From the NCBI GenBank assembly GCA_022773585.1, contig JALEZZ010000007.1:1-50117 (forward strand): a stretch of DNA of 50,117 nucleotides, written 5' to 3'. The notes under the pieces were generated by a model. That model saw nothing but the letters and a program-made list of their open reading frames with translations. It did no database searches and was not told the DNA's origin. The position numbers and the translations under genes are program-made. Positions 24,317-32,551 of the stretch are shown here, one piece after another (within the stretch, counting starts at the first letter, position 1; every line of letters begins with the position of its first letter). Source of the DNA: Selenomonas sp. (GTDB taxonomy: Bacteria > Bacillota > Negativicutes > Selenomonadales > Selenomonadaceae).

Positions 24317-24771
24317 TGCCATCGACAGCTTTCTTTTTCAAGGCCATGAGCGTCGTGTTCCAGTACGGCATGCTGCTCGTGCTCTTAAAGGTCCTCTACC
24401 GTCTCGTGCGTGTCGTGCAGAGCGACGTGCGCCGCGAGGTCAAAGAACTCCGCACGGTGCAGGCCGAGGCGCATGAGGCCGTGCTGACCGTCGTCGACGC
24501 GCGGGAGTCTTCGGGCCTCGCGGGGCGGCGGTTTGCCTTTTCCGAAGAACTCACGATCGGGCGCGGCGAGGACAACGACATCGCGATTCCCGATGCGTTT
24601 GTGTCGCATCATCATGCGCGCATCTACCAGCACGGCAACCAGTACGTCGTGGAGGACCTGGGCAGCCGCAACCATACGTATGTCAATGACGAAGAGCTCG
24701 ACGGGAGCACGTACCTCTCGCCCGGCGACGTCATCCGCATCGGTTTTGTTGCATTTGAATTTGAGAGGTGA
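24316..24771 (+). CDS. Membrane-anchored FHA domain protein (FhaB-like)
   Basis: A 151-residue protein with an N-terminal hydrophobic helix (VVFQYGMLLVLLKVLYRLV) and a C-terminal FHA domain: LTIGRGEDNDIAIPD, FVSHHHARI and EDLGSRNHTYVND. The GR, S-x2-H and asparagine phosphothreonine-binding positions are kept. The usual NG-T-x-VN block reads NHTYVN. By analogy with FhaB/FipA of actinobacteria it should recruit phosphorylated partners of the kinase to the membrane. It starts at ATG 24316 overlapping the previous TGA, and its stop overlaps the following gene region. Confidence 0.88.
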   Translation: MPSTAFFFKAMSVVFQYGMLLVLLKVLYRLVRVVQSDVRREVKELRTVQAEAHEAVLTVVDARESSGLAGRRFAFSEELTIGRGEDNDIAIPDAFVSHHHARIYQHGNQYVVEDLGSRNHTYVNDEELDGSTYLSPGDVIRIGFVAFEFER

Positions 24772-24776
24772 AGACG

Positions 24777-25502
24777 GTGGCAGAATCCTTTGCCTATACG
24801 GATATTGGGCGCGTGCGTCCGACGAATGAGGATAGCGCGCTCTGCTTTGCGCCCGGCGTGGCAGTCGTAGCAGACGGCATGGGCGGCCGCGCGGCAGGCG
24901 AAGTCGCGAGCTCGCTCTTAGTGCAGACCGTGCGCGAGCAGCTTTTGGCGGCGCCGCGGCCGTGGGGCGAGGAGGCCCTGCGGCAGGCCGTCGCTCTCGC
25001 GAATGAAAAGATCCTCGCCGAGGCAAAAAAATACCCGGCCTGCGAGGGTATGGGCACGACGGCGACCGTGTTGTCGTATGCCGATGCCGCAGCGGGCGAA
25101 AATGGCGGGGAAGCCGTCTGGGCGCATGTCGGCGACAGCCGCATCTACCTGCTGCGCGGCGGCGAGCTCCGTCAGATCACGCGCGACCATTCGTACGTCG
25201 AAGGCCTCGTCGAAAGCGGCTCGATCACGGAGGCCGAAGCGCGGAAGCACCCGCGAAAGAACGTGCTGACACGCGCGGTCGGCGTCGAGCCGGACGTCGA
25301 GGTCGATACGGGCCGCCTCGCGCTGCAGAAAGGCGACACGCTGCTGCTTGCGACGGACGGCCTCACGAACATGGTCGAGGACGCGGACATCGCCCGCATC
25401 CTCGAGGAGCATCCGAACGACCCCGCCTACGCACTCGGCACGGCCGCAAATAATGCGGGCGGGCGCGACAACATCACGGCTGTGGTGGTGATGCTTTCAT
25501 GA
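24777..25502 (+). CDS. stp: PP2C-family serine/threonine phosphatase (Stp/PstP/PrpC)
   Basis: A 241-residue PPM phosphatase. Metal-binding blocks are RPTNEDSAL, VVADGMGGRAAGEVAS, AHVGDSRIYLLR, LATDGLTNMVEDADI and a late GGRDNITAVVV. It should dephosphorylate targets of the PASTA kinase encoded downstream. GTG 24777 is preferred because GAGAGG (24763-24768) is eight bases upstream; GTG 24768 is in frame but sits on that site. It overlaps the SEDS gene by ATGA, so the two are translationally coupled. Confidence 0.95.
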   Translation: MAESFAYTDIGRVRPTNEDSALCFAPGVAVVADGMGGRAAGEVASSLLVQTVREQLLAAPRPWGEEALRQAVALANEKILAEAKKYPACEGMGTTATVLSYADAAAGENGGEAVWAHVGDSRIYLLRGGELRQITRDHSYVEGLVESGSITEAEARKHPRKNVLTRAVGVEPDVEVDTGRLALQKGDTLLLATDGLTNMVEDADIARILEEHPNDPAYALGTAANNAGGRDNITAVVVMLS

Positions 25503-26803
25503 CGCCTCGGAAACAGGAAAGGGCCGCAGGCCTTCGCTCAGGCCGCGCGATTTCCAGCACGCGGATGAGCTGGGGGCTCCTCGGCCTGTCGTTTCTGCTC
25601 GTCGCCTTCGGCCTCGCGGTTTTGTACCTGCGAAAGCCCGAAAGCTTTGAATTTCTCGCGCTGCCGTGGCTTGCGGCCGTCGTCATCGTGGCGGCGCTGC
25701 TGCAGTCCGTCGTGCTGCGCGCGCATCTCTCGCCGTGGCTGTTGCCGCTCGCGCTGTTCTTTTCGAGCGTCGGCGTCATCGAGATCGCGCGGCTGAAACC
25801 GAGCCTTTTGATTCCGCAGCTTCGCTGGCTGCTCATCGGCATGGCGGTCTTTCTCATCATGCTGCGCCTCGGCCGCCAGATTGTGGGGCTCACGGCGTAC
25901 CAGTACATCCTCGGCCTCGCGTGCCTCATCTTGCTCGCGCTGCCGCTCGTGTTCGGCACGGAGATCGGCGGCAGCCGCAACTGGCTCGTGCTCGGGCCCG
26001 TGCAGGTGCAGCCGTCGGAGTTCTCGAAAATTCTGCTCGTACTGTTTCTCTCAGCGTATCTTGCCGACCATCAGGATGTGCTGACGAAGACGCGGCGCTG
26101 GCTCGGCTTTTTCCGCCTGCCGCCGCTTCGCTTCATCGCGCCGCTCCTTTGCATCTGGGGCATGGCGATCTTGATGTTCGTCGTGGCGCGCGATCTCGGG
26201 TCGGCACTGCTGTTCTTCGGCATCGCGATTTTCATGACGTACATGGCGACGGGCAGCCGTTCGTATGTCGTCATCGCGCTCGCGGTCTTCGGCCTCGCGG
26301 CCGTGGCGAGCTACATGATGTTCGGCCATGTGCGCGTGCGCTTTGACATCTGGTGGAATCCCTGGGCCGACCCGAACGGCATGGCCTATCAGGTCGTGCA
26401 GTCGCTGTTCGCGTTCGGTTCGGGCGGCGTCTGGGGCACGGGCTTTGCGCACGGCCATCCGGGCCTGATTCCGGAGGTCCATACGGATTTCATCTTCGCG
26501 GCCGTCGCGGAGGAGCTCGGCCTCATCGGGGCCTTGACAATCGTTGTGGCCTATGGCGTGTTCTTCATCGTCGGCATCCGCACGGCGCTGGCTTGCACGA
26601 GCGTCGAGCGCATTTTGCTCGCGGCGGGCACGAGTGTCGTGTTCCTGCTGCAGGCCTTCATCATCATGGCAGGCGTGACGAAATTCCTGCCGCTGACGGG
26701 CATCACGCTGCCATTCGTGAGCTATGGCGGCAGTTCGATGGTCTCAGGCTTCATTCTGCTCGGCCTGCTCGCCGTTCTCTCGCGAAAGGAGGCGGCAGCA
26801 TGA
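25499..26803 (+). CDS. FtsW/RodA/SpoVE-family peptidoglycan glycosyltransferase (SEDS protein)
   Basis: A 434-residue polytopic membrane protein with about ten to twelve hydrophobic segments. SEDS signatures are LGPVQVQPSEFSKILLVLF, RDLGSALLFFGIAIFM, AHGHPGLIPEVHTDFIFA and PLTGITLPFVSYGGSSM. SEDS proteins polymerise lipid II together with a cognate class B PBP, which is encoded next. Gene order matches the actinobacterial rodA-pbpA pair, but sequence alone does not tell FtsW from RodA function here. ATG 25499 overlaps the phosphatase stop. Confidence 0.93.
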   Translation: MTPRKQERAAGLRSGRAISSTRMSWGLLGLSFLLVAFGLAVLYLRKPESFEFLALPWLAAVVIVAALLQSVVLRAHLSPWLLPLALFFSSVGVIEIARLKPSLLIPQLRWLLIGMAVFLIMLRLGRQIVGLTAYQYILGLACLILLALPLVFGTEIGGSRNWLVLGPVQVQPSEFSKILLVLFLSAYLADHQDVLTKTRRWLGFFRLPPLRFIAPLLCIWGMAILMFVVARDLGSALLFFGIAIFMTYMATGSRSYVVIALAVFGLAAVASYMMFGHVRVRFDIWWNPWADPNGMAYQVVQSLFAFGSGGVWGTGFAHGHPGLIPEVHTDFIFAAVAEELGLIGALTIVVAYGVFFIVGIRTALACTSVERILLAAGTSVVFLLQAFIIMAGVTKFLPLTGITLPFVSYGGSSMVSGFILLGLLAVLSRKEAAA

Positions 26804-28218
26804 GCATGCAGAAGAGTTCTCAAGAAAAAGAGCGCACGACAAAGCGTTTCGTGCTGCATACCGCGAGCATCCTGCTCGCACTGCTGCTCGTGCTCGGGCT
26901 CTACATCGCGTACCTCCAGACGTTCGGCGCCGAAAAGCTCGCGCATCATCCGCTGAACCAGCGCAGCGCGCAGGCGGAAGCGGAGGTCCAGCGCGGCTCG
27001 ATTCTCGATGCGAAAGGGCGCGCGCTCGCGCAGAGTGCGGCGCCCGGCGAGCGCACGTACCCGATGGGCGCGGCGCTTGCGCCCGTCACGGGCTACATCG
27101 GCGAGCGCATCGGCAGTGCGGGCATCGAAGGGCGGGCCAATCAGGACCTGCTCGGCCGCACGGAGGAAATGAACCGCCTCGGGCCCGTTGCGGAGCTCTT
27201 GCAGGCCGACCGCGGCAACGACGTCCATCTGACGATCAACGCCGACGTCCAGCAGGCCGCCTATGACGCCTTTGCCGGACGGCGTGGCGCAGCGGTCGTG
27301 CTCGACGCGACGACGGGCGCCGTGCTCGCGATGGTGAGCTGTCCGTCGTATGACCCGGCGAGCGTCGAAGCGAACTGGGACAGCCTGAGCCAGCAGGCCG
27401 ACGGGCCGCTCCTCAACCGCGTGCTCTATGGCATGTATCCGCCGGGCTCGACGATCAAGCCGATGATGGCGGACGCCGCGCTCACGGAGGGCGTGACGGA
27501 TGAAACGGAAATCTTTGACTGCGACGGCCAGCTCGATGTCGGCGGCGGCCAGACGATCCGCGAGAGCCACGGCGAGGTGCACGGCAAAGTGAACCTCGAA
27601 AAGGCCATTACGGAATCGTGCAACGTGACATTTGGCACGCTCGCGATGCGGCTCGGTGGCAAGAAGCTCGGCACGGCGTTCGAGCGCTTCGGCTTCACGA
27701 AGGAGCTCACGGGCGACCTCGCAAGCGAGTCGGCGCACTTGCCCGATTTCAAGAATCTCGGACAAGGCGACATGGCGCAGGTCGGCATCGGCCAGAGCTC
27801 GCTCCTCGTGACGCCGATGGAGATGGCGCTCCTCGCTTCCGCCTTTGCCAACCACGGCACGGTCATGGAGCCTTATATCGTGCAGTCCGTCGTGACGCCG
27901 GGTGGCCTCACGGTGCGGGAAGGCACGCAGAAGAAATGGTTTGATGCGACGACGCCGGAGCGCGCCGCGCTCATTGATTCATATATGGAAAAAGTCGTCA
28001 CGCAGGGCACGGGCACCGCTGCCCGCGTGAGCGGCATCCGCGTGACGGGCAAGACGGGCACGGCCGAGAACGCGCAGGGCAAGGACCATGCGTGGTTCAT
28101 CGGCTCGGCCGACGTCGGCGGGCGCAAGATCGCCTTTGCCATCATCGTGGAGAACAGCGGCGGCGGCGGCATCGAAGCCGCGCCAATCGCCCGCAAGATC
28201 GTGCTCAGCATGGAATGA
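26800..28218 (+). CDS. Penicillin-binding protein, class B transpeptidase (PbpA-like)
   Basis: A 472-residue protein with an N-terminal membrane anchor (ILLALLLVLGLYIAYLQ) and a short N-terminal domain (RGSILDAKGRALAQS). The transpeptidase domain has PPGSTIKPMM (catalytic S-x2-K), ESCNVTFGT (SxN) and VTGKTGTAEN (KTG). It is shorter than typical PBP2/FtsI and close in size to actinobacterial PbpA. It cross-links peptidoglycan outside the cytoplasmic membrane, presumably with the SEDS protein. ATG 26800 overlaps the previous stop with AAAGGAGG upstream. An in-frame extension back to 26353 is only an alternative frame of the SEDS gene. Confidence 0.95.
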   Translation: MSMQKSSQEKERTTKRFVLHTASILLALLLVLGLYIAYLQTFGAEKLAHHPLNQRSAQAEAEVQRGSILDAKGRALAQSAAPGERTYPMGAALAPVTGYIGERIGSAGIEGRANQDLLGRTEEMNRLGPVAELLQADRGNDVHLTINADVQQAAYDAFAGRRGAAVVLDATTGAVLAMVSCPSYDPASVEANWDSLSQQADGPLLNRVLYGMYPPGSTIKPMMADAALTEGVTDETEIFDCDGQLDVGGGQTIRESHGEVHGKVNLEKAITESCNVTFGTLAMRLGGKKLGTAFERFGFTKELTGDLASESAHLPDFKNLGQGDMAQVGIGQSSLLVTPMEMALLASAFANHGTVMEPYIVQSVVTPGGLTVREGTQKKWFDATTPERAALIDSYMEKVVTQGTGTAARVSGIRVTGKTGTAENAQGKDHAWFIGSADVGGRKIAFAIIVENSGGGGIEAAPIARKIVLSME

Positions 28219-28251
28219 GACAGTGAAAGGGAATGAATGGGGGAGACCTAT

Positions 28252-30033
28252 ATGACGAACCGTGTTCTGGACCAGCGCTATGAGCTGCTGGAACGTGTCG
28301 GCGGCGGCGGGATGGCCGACGTCTACAAGGCGCAGGACCGCTTGCTCGACCGTCCCGTGGCCGTGAAGATCCTGCATGAGCAGTTCCAACGCGATGAAGA
28401 ATTCATCGAGAAGTTCCATCGGGAAGCGCAGGCGGCGGCCCGACTCTCCCATCCGAACATCGTCAACATCTATGATGTCGGCGTTTCGGGGGACGATCAC
28501 TACATCGTCATGGAGTATGTGCCGGGCAAGACGCTCAAGGAGCTCATCCAGCAGAGAGGCCATCTTTCGCCGGAGGAAGCCCTCTCGATCACGGGCGAGA
28601 TCGCCGAAGCGCTCGCGCACGCGCATGCGCACGACCTCGTGCACTGCGACATCAAGCCGCACAATATCCTGATGCTGAACGGCCAGACGGCGAAAGTGGC
28701 GGATTTCGGCATCGCGCGCGCCGTGACGGAATCGACGATGACTTACAGCGGCAACGTCATCGGCTCCGTGCATTATTTCTCGCCGGAGCAGGCGAAAGGC
28801 ACGATGATCACGCCGAAGTCTGACGTCTATTCGCTCGGCGTCGTGCTCTATGAAATGCTGACGGGCGAGCTGCCGTTCACGGGCGAAAACCCCGTGGCGA
28901 TCGCCATGAAGCACCTGCAGGACGAGCCGACGCCCGTGCGCCGCATCGACCCGGACATCCCGCCCGTCGTCGAGGCGCTCGTCTCACGCATGATGGCGAA
29001 AGACCCCGCGATGCGGCCGTCGAGCGACGAAGTCGTGCGCGAAGTCGAGCAGGCGAAGACCATGCTGAATGGGAACGCCCCTGCCGCGGCGCCTGACCCG
29101 TATGCGACGCAGGTGCTGCCGCGCGTCGGCGGGGCTGGCGTGAATGGCGCGGGCGGCATCCCGTCGCGCAGGGCGCAGCCGCCTGCGTATCAGCCGCAGG
29201 GATACGAGCCGCAGTATGAGCCCGAGCAGGAGAAATCGTCGTTTTTCCGTTCGAAGAAGTTCATCTTCGGCCTTGTGCTCGTGTTGATCCTTGGTTTCGG
29301 CGTCGGTGCGTTCCTGTCGTTCGGCAAGTTCTGGAGCACGAATGAAGTCGTCGTGCCCGATGTCGTTGGCAAGCAGATGACGCTGGCGCGCCAGATTCTC
29401 GAAGACAAGAAGCTCCGCGTCAATGTCGCGGAGACGTACAGCGCCGACGTGCCGCCGGGACAGGTCGTCTCGCAGACGCCGGAAGCGGGCTCGAAAGTCA
29501 AGGAGGAACGCCTCGTCACGATTTACGTCAGCAAGGGTGGCGAAGAGCTCACGATGCCAGATTTGCAGGGACTCTCGAAGTCGGAAGCGGAGGCGAAGCT
29601 CCAGAAGATGGGGCTGAAGCTCGGCACCGTCTATGAAAAGAACTCCGACGAAGAAGCGGGCACCGTCATCTCGCAGGACCCGAAGGCGGGCAGCAAGATC
29701 AGCAAGGGACAGGAAGTCGACATCATCGTCAGCAAGGGCCCGAAGACGAAGAAGGTCTCCGTGCCGAGCGTGACGGGCGCAACGCTCGAAAACGCGCAGA
29801 ACGCGCTCTCGAGCCGCGGCCTCCATGTCGGCAGCGTCACGAAGCAGCAGAGCAGCCAGACGGCCGGCACCGTCATCAGTCAGTCCGTCGCGGGCGGCAG
29901 CGAAGTTGAAGCCGGCACCACCGTCGACCTCGTCATCGCAGAGCCAGCGTCGCAGACGAAGACGCAGGAAAAGACGAAGACCTCCGAGAAGCAGGAGCCG
30001 CCAAAGAAGAATGAAACGACAAAGACGAAGTGA
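28252..30033 (+). CDS. prkC: PASTA-domain serine/threonine protein kinase (PrkC/PknB family)
   Basis: A 593-residue kinase. The catalytic domain (~10-265) has GGGGMADVYKA, VAVKIL (Lys ~39), LVHCDIKPHNIL (Asp ~133) and ADFGIARAVTE (DFG ~151). A proline-rich juxtamembrane linker and one membrane helix (~336-358) follow. Three extracellular PASTA repeats come next (about 365-429, 431-497, 500-568), opening VVVPDVVGK, LTMPDLQGL and VSVPSVTGA. The end is a Lys/Thr/Glu tail. PASTA domains sense muropeptides or lipid II. In the HRD motif arginine is replaced by cysteine. ATG 28252 has GGGGGAG upstream; ATG 28237 is less likely. It is grouped with its phosphatase, two FHA proteins, SEDS and PBP genes. 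Confidence 0.97.
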   Translation: MTNRVLDQRYELLERVGGGGMADVYKAQDRLLDRPVAVKILHEQFQRDEEFIEKFHREAQAAARLSHPNIVNIYDVGVSGDDHYIVMEYVPGKTLKELIQQRGHLSPEEALSITGEIAEALAHAHAHDLVHCDIKPHNILMLNGQTAKVADFGIARAVTESTMTYSGNVIGSVHYFSPEQAKGTMITPKSDVYSLGVVLYEMLTGELPFTGENPVAIAMKHLQDEPTPVRRIDPDIPPVVEALVSRMMAKDPAMRPSSDEVVREVEQAKTMLNGNAPAAAPDPYATQVLPRVGGAGVNGAGGIPSRRAQPPAYQPQGYEPQYEPEQEKSSFFRSKKFIFGLVLVLILGFGVGAFLSFGKFWSTNEVVVPDVVGKQMTLARQILEDKKLRVNVAETYSADVPPGQVVSQTPEAGSKVKEERLVTIYVSKGGEELTMPDLQGLSKSEAEAKLQKMGLKLGTVYEKNSDEEAGTVISQDPKAGSKISKGQEVDIIVSKGPKTKKVSVPSVTGATLENAQNALSSRGLHVGSVTKQQSSQTAGTVISQSVAGGSEVEAGTTVDLVIAEPASQTKTQEKTKTSEKQEPPKKNETTKTK

Positions 30034-30047
30034 CGAAAGGAAGATTT

Positions 30048-30914
30048 ATGCCACAAGGTCGTGTCATCAAAGCGTATAACAGTTTCTTCTACGTGCAGAC
30101 GTCAGACACCCTCGTCACCTGCAAGTTGCGCGGGAAGTTCAAGAAGCGGCAGGGCGTGTACCCCGGCGACCTCGTTGACGTGGGGCTCCTGCCGGACGGC
30201 ACGGGCGTCGTCGAGCGGCTGCTGCCGCGCGAAAGCCTCATGAAGCGGCCGCTCGTTGCGAATGTCGACCAAGTCGTGCTGACATTTGCGGCCGCACAGC
30301 CGGATCCGCATCCGCTGCTCGTCTCACGCTTTCTCGTGCTCGCCGAGTGGTCAGGGCTCTCGCGCATCCTCGTCTGCGTCAACAAGAGCGACCTGCCGCC
30401 GGCGGCCGATGAAGTTTTCCAGGTCGCAGAGGCGGCGGGCTATCCTGTCCTTCATGTTTCCGCGCAGACGGGTGCGGGCGTCGAGGCGCTACGGCAGGAA
30501 CTTTCCGGCCATATTACATGCTTTGCAGGGCCGTCGGGCGTCGGCAAGTCGTCGCTCCTCAATGCCATTGAACCAGGCCTTTCGCTCCAGACCGGTCATG
30601 TCAGTGAGAAAATCAAGCGCGGCCGCCATACGACGCGTGTTGCGGAGCTCCTGTCCTTTGGCGGCGGCTACATCGTCGATACGCCGGGCTTCAGCTCCAT
30701 GGAGCTCGACGGCATCGACGAGCAGCTTTTGCCGTCGTACTTTCCCGAGTTCCGCCCGCACCTCGGCCACTGCCGCTTTTCGCCGTGCTCGCACAGCCAC
30801 GAGCCCGACTGCGCGGTCAAAGAGGCCGTCGCGGCGGGGGACATCCCGCAAGAGCGGTATGACGCCTACCTTTCGATTCTCGAAGAGATTCACGCAAACC
30901 AGAAGAAGTATTGA
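30048..30914 (+). CDS. rsgA: Ribosome small-subunit-dependent GTPase RsgA (YjeQ)
   Basis: A 288-residue circularly permuted GTPase. An N-terminal OB fold is followed by G4 VCVNKSDLPPA, then G1 GPSGVGKSSLLNAI and G3 VDTPGFSSMELDG. The zinc-binding tail carries HCRFSPCSHSHEPDC. It is a late 30S assembly checkpoint. ATG 30048 follows AAAGGAAG; the in-frame GTG at 30030 overlaps the kinase stop. The prkC-rsgA-rpe order is standard for Firmicutes, and RsgA is a known PrkC substrate in Bacillus. Confidence 0.97.
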   Translation: MPQGRVIKAYNSFFYVQTSDTLVTCKLRGKFKKRQGVYPGDLVDVGLLPDGTGVVERLLPRESLMKRPLVANVDQVVLTFAAAQPDPHPLLVSRFLVLAEWSGLSRILVCVNKSDLPPAADEVFQVAEAAGYPVLHVSAQTGAGVEALRQELSGHITCFAGPSGVGKSSLLNAIEPGLSLQTGHVSEKIKRGRHTTRVAELLSFGGGYIVDTPGFSSMELDGIDEQLLPSYFPEFRPHLGHCRFSPCSHSHEPDCAVKEAVAAGDIPQERYDAYLSILEEIHANQKKY

Positions 30915-30946
30915 GATAAAGACTGATAACGAAAGAAGGTCTCTAT

Positions 30947-31633
30947 ATGATTAAGATTGCCCCTTCCATCCTTTCCGCTGATTTCAGCAAGCTCGGTGAT
31001 GAGGTCCAGCGCGTCGTCGATGCGGGCGCGGACTACATCCACATCGACGTCATGGATGGCACATTCGTGCCGAACATCACGATCGGCTCGCCCGTCGTGA
31101 AGTCGCTGCGCAAGACCACGAAAGCCACGTTTGATGTGCACCTGATGGTCGAGCATCCCGAGACGCAGGTCAAGGCGTTTGCCGATGCGGGTGCCGACAT
31201 CATCACGTTCCATGTCGAGGCCGCGAAGCATCCGCACTGCCTGATTCAGGAAATCAACGAAGCGGGCTGCAAGGCCGGCATTGCCATCGACCCCGGCACG
31301 TCGCTCGCGATGATCGAGGAGCTCGTGCAGGACGTCGACATGGTGCTCGTCATGACGGTCAATCCAGGCTTCGGCGGGCAGGAATTTATCCCTTCGACGC
31401 TCGACAAAATTCACATGCTCGCGCATGAAATCTACGACCTCGGCTATGATTGCGACATTGAAGTCGACGGCGGCATCAACCCCGAGACGGCCGCGCTCGT
31501 GACGTCGGCCGGCGCCAACGTCCTCGTCGCCGGCAGTGCCATTTACGGTGCAGAGGATGCCAAAGCCGCCATCGACGCCATCCGCGCCGCCGAACAGCCG
31601 CACGAGTGCCACGACCACCATCACGAAGAATGA
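30947..31633 (+). CDS. rpe: Ribulose-phosphate 3-epimerase
   Basis: A 228-residue TIM-barrel epimerase. It has APSILSADFSKLGDE (catalytic Asp), HIDVMDGTFVPNITIG (metal His/Asp), FDVHLMVEHPE (metal His), MTVNPGFGGQEFIP and EVDGGINPETA (second catalytic Asp). It interconverts ribulose-5-phosphate and xylulose-5-phosphate. The core ends near residue 218; the extra C-terminus HECHDHHHEE is histidine-rich and not part of the usual fold. It is the last gene before a type B repeat, which probably ends the operon. Confidence 0.97.
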   Translation: MIKIAPSILSADFSKLGDEVQRVVDAGADYIHIDVMDGTFVPNITIGSPVVKSLRKTTKATFDVHLMVEHPETQVKAFADAGADIITFHVEAAKHPHCLIQEINEAGCKAGIAIDPGTSLAMIEELVQDVDMVLVMTVNPGFGGQEFIPSTLDKIHMLAHEIYDLGYDCDIEVDGGINPETAALVTSAGANVLVAGSAIYGAEDAKAAIDAIRAAEQPHECHDHHHEE

Positions 31634-31644
31634 CGAATATAGGA

Positions 31645-31828
31645 GCCTCCCTCTCCGAGGGAGGGGGACCGCGAAGCGGTGGTAGGTGTGGCGAAGGTAG
31701 GAATTGGCCATTCATTCGATTGCATCTGCGAAGGTACGTCTTCGCAGGTGCAATCCAGCCATATGCTTCGTCCTACCTTCGACACACCCCCAGTCAGCTT
31801 CGCTGACAGCCCCCTCGGTGAGGGGGCC
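31645..31828. repeat. 184-bp modular inverted-repeat element, type B, inverted relative to 23335-23519
   Basis: Reads GCCTCCCTCTCCGAGGGAGG, ACCGCGAAGCGGT, GGTGTGGCGAAGGTAGG, a central CTGCGAAG-N6-CTTCGCAG dyad, CCTACCTTCGACACACC, GTCAGC-TTC-GCTGAC and a closing CCCCCTCGGTGAGGGGG. Its reverse complement matches the 23335-23519 copy along nearly the whole length, including the asymmetric centre (CATATGGCTGGATTG). Confidence 0.88.
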
Positions 31829-31858
31829 AAAGATTGCTAGCAAAGAGGTATTTATTTC

Positions 31859-32551
31859 ATGGAACAAAAAGAAAAAGCCGTCGTCCTGCTCTCTGGCGGG
31901 CTCGACTCCTGCACTTGCATGGCCGTCGCCAAGAGCAAGGGCTATGACATCTATCCGATCAGCTTCAACTACCATCAGCGCCACAGCATCGAGCTCGAGG
32001 GCGCGAAGAAGATTGCCGAGTTCTACGGTGTCAAGCGCCACTTGATCATCGAGACGAACATGGACGCCATCGGCGGTTCTGCGCTGACGGACAAGAACAT
32101 CGACGTGCCCGAGGGCGACGTCAACCGTACGGAAGTGCCAGACACGTACGTGCCGGCGCGCAACATGATCTTCCTTTCCTACGCCATGGGTTATGCCGAA
32201 GTGCTCGGTGCGAGCCATGTCTACATCGGCGTGAATTCCGTCGATTACTCGGGCTATCCGGATTGCCGCCCGGAATTCATTTCGCGCTTCCAGGAGCTCG
32301 CAAACTACGCGACGACGGCGACGGCCGTCAAGGGCAAAAAGATTACCATCGAAACGCCGCTCCAGACGCTTTCGAAAGCCGACATCGTCAAGCTCGGCAT
32401 GAAGCTCAGCGCGCCGTACAAGTTCACGCACAGCTGCTACAACGGCGGCGAAAAGGCCTGCGGCGTCTGCGACAGCTGCAAGCTGCGCCTGCAGGGCTTC
32501 AAAGAAGCTGGCTACGAAGACCCCATCGAGTACGAGACGAGGGACATCTGA
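31859..32551 (+). CDS. queC: 7-cyano-7-deazaguanine synthase QueC
   Basis: A 230-residue ATP-dependent enzyme with the PP-loop VVLLSGGLDSCTCMA. It has the family block TYVPARNMIFLSYAMGYAE and a four-cysteine zinc site near the C-terminus (HSCYNGGEKACGVCDSCKLR). It converts 7-carboxy-7-deazaguanine to preQ0 in queuosine synthesis. ATG 31859 has AAAGAGG upstream. A TGATG junction links it to folE2, which supplies the first step of the same pathway. queD, queE and queF are not in the window, and no preQ1 riboswitch was seen in the short leader. Confidence 0.95.
   Translation: MEQKEKAVVLLSGGLDSCTCMAVAKSKGYDIYPISFNYHQRHSIELEGAKKIAEFYGVKRHLIIETNMDAIGGSALTDKNIDVPEGDVNRTEVPDTYVPARNMIFLSYAMGYAEVLGASHVYIGVNSVDYSGYPDCRPEFISRFQELANYATTATAVKGKKITIETPLQTLSKADIVKLGMKLSAPYKFTHSCYNGGEKACGVCDSCKLRLQGFKEAGYEDPIEYETRDI

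Noticed and set aside
26353..26799. An N-terminal extension of the penicillin-binding protein
   Set aside because: The upstream part is an alternative frame of the SEDS gene. ATG 26800 has a ribosome binding site, and the membrane anchor follows it at once.
31829..31858. preQ1 riboswitch upstream of queC
   Set aside because: Only 30 bases separate the repeat from queC and they contain no suitable hairpin with an A-rich tail.
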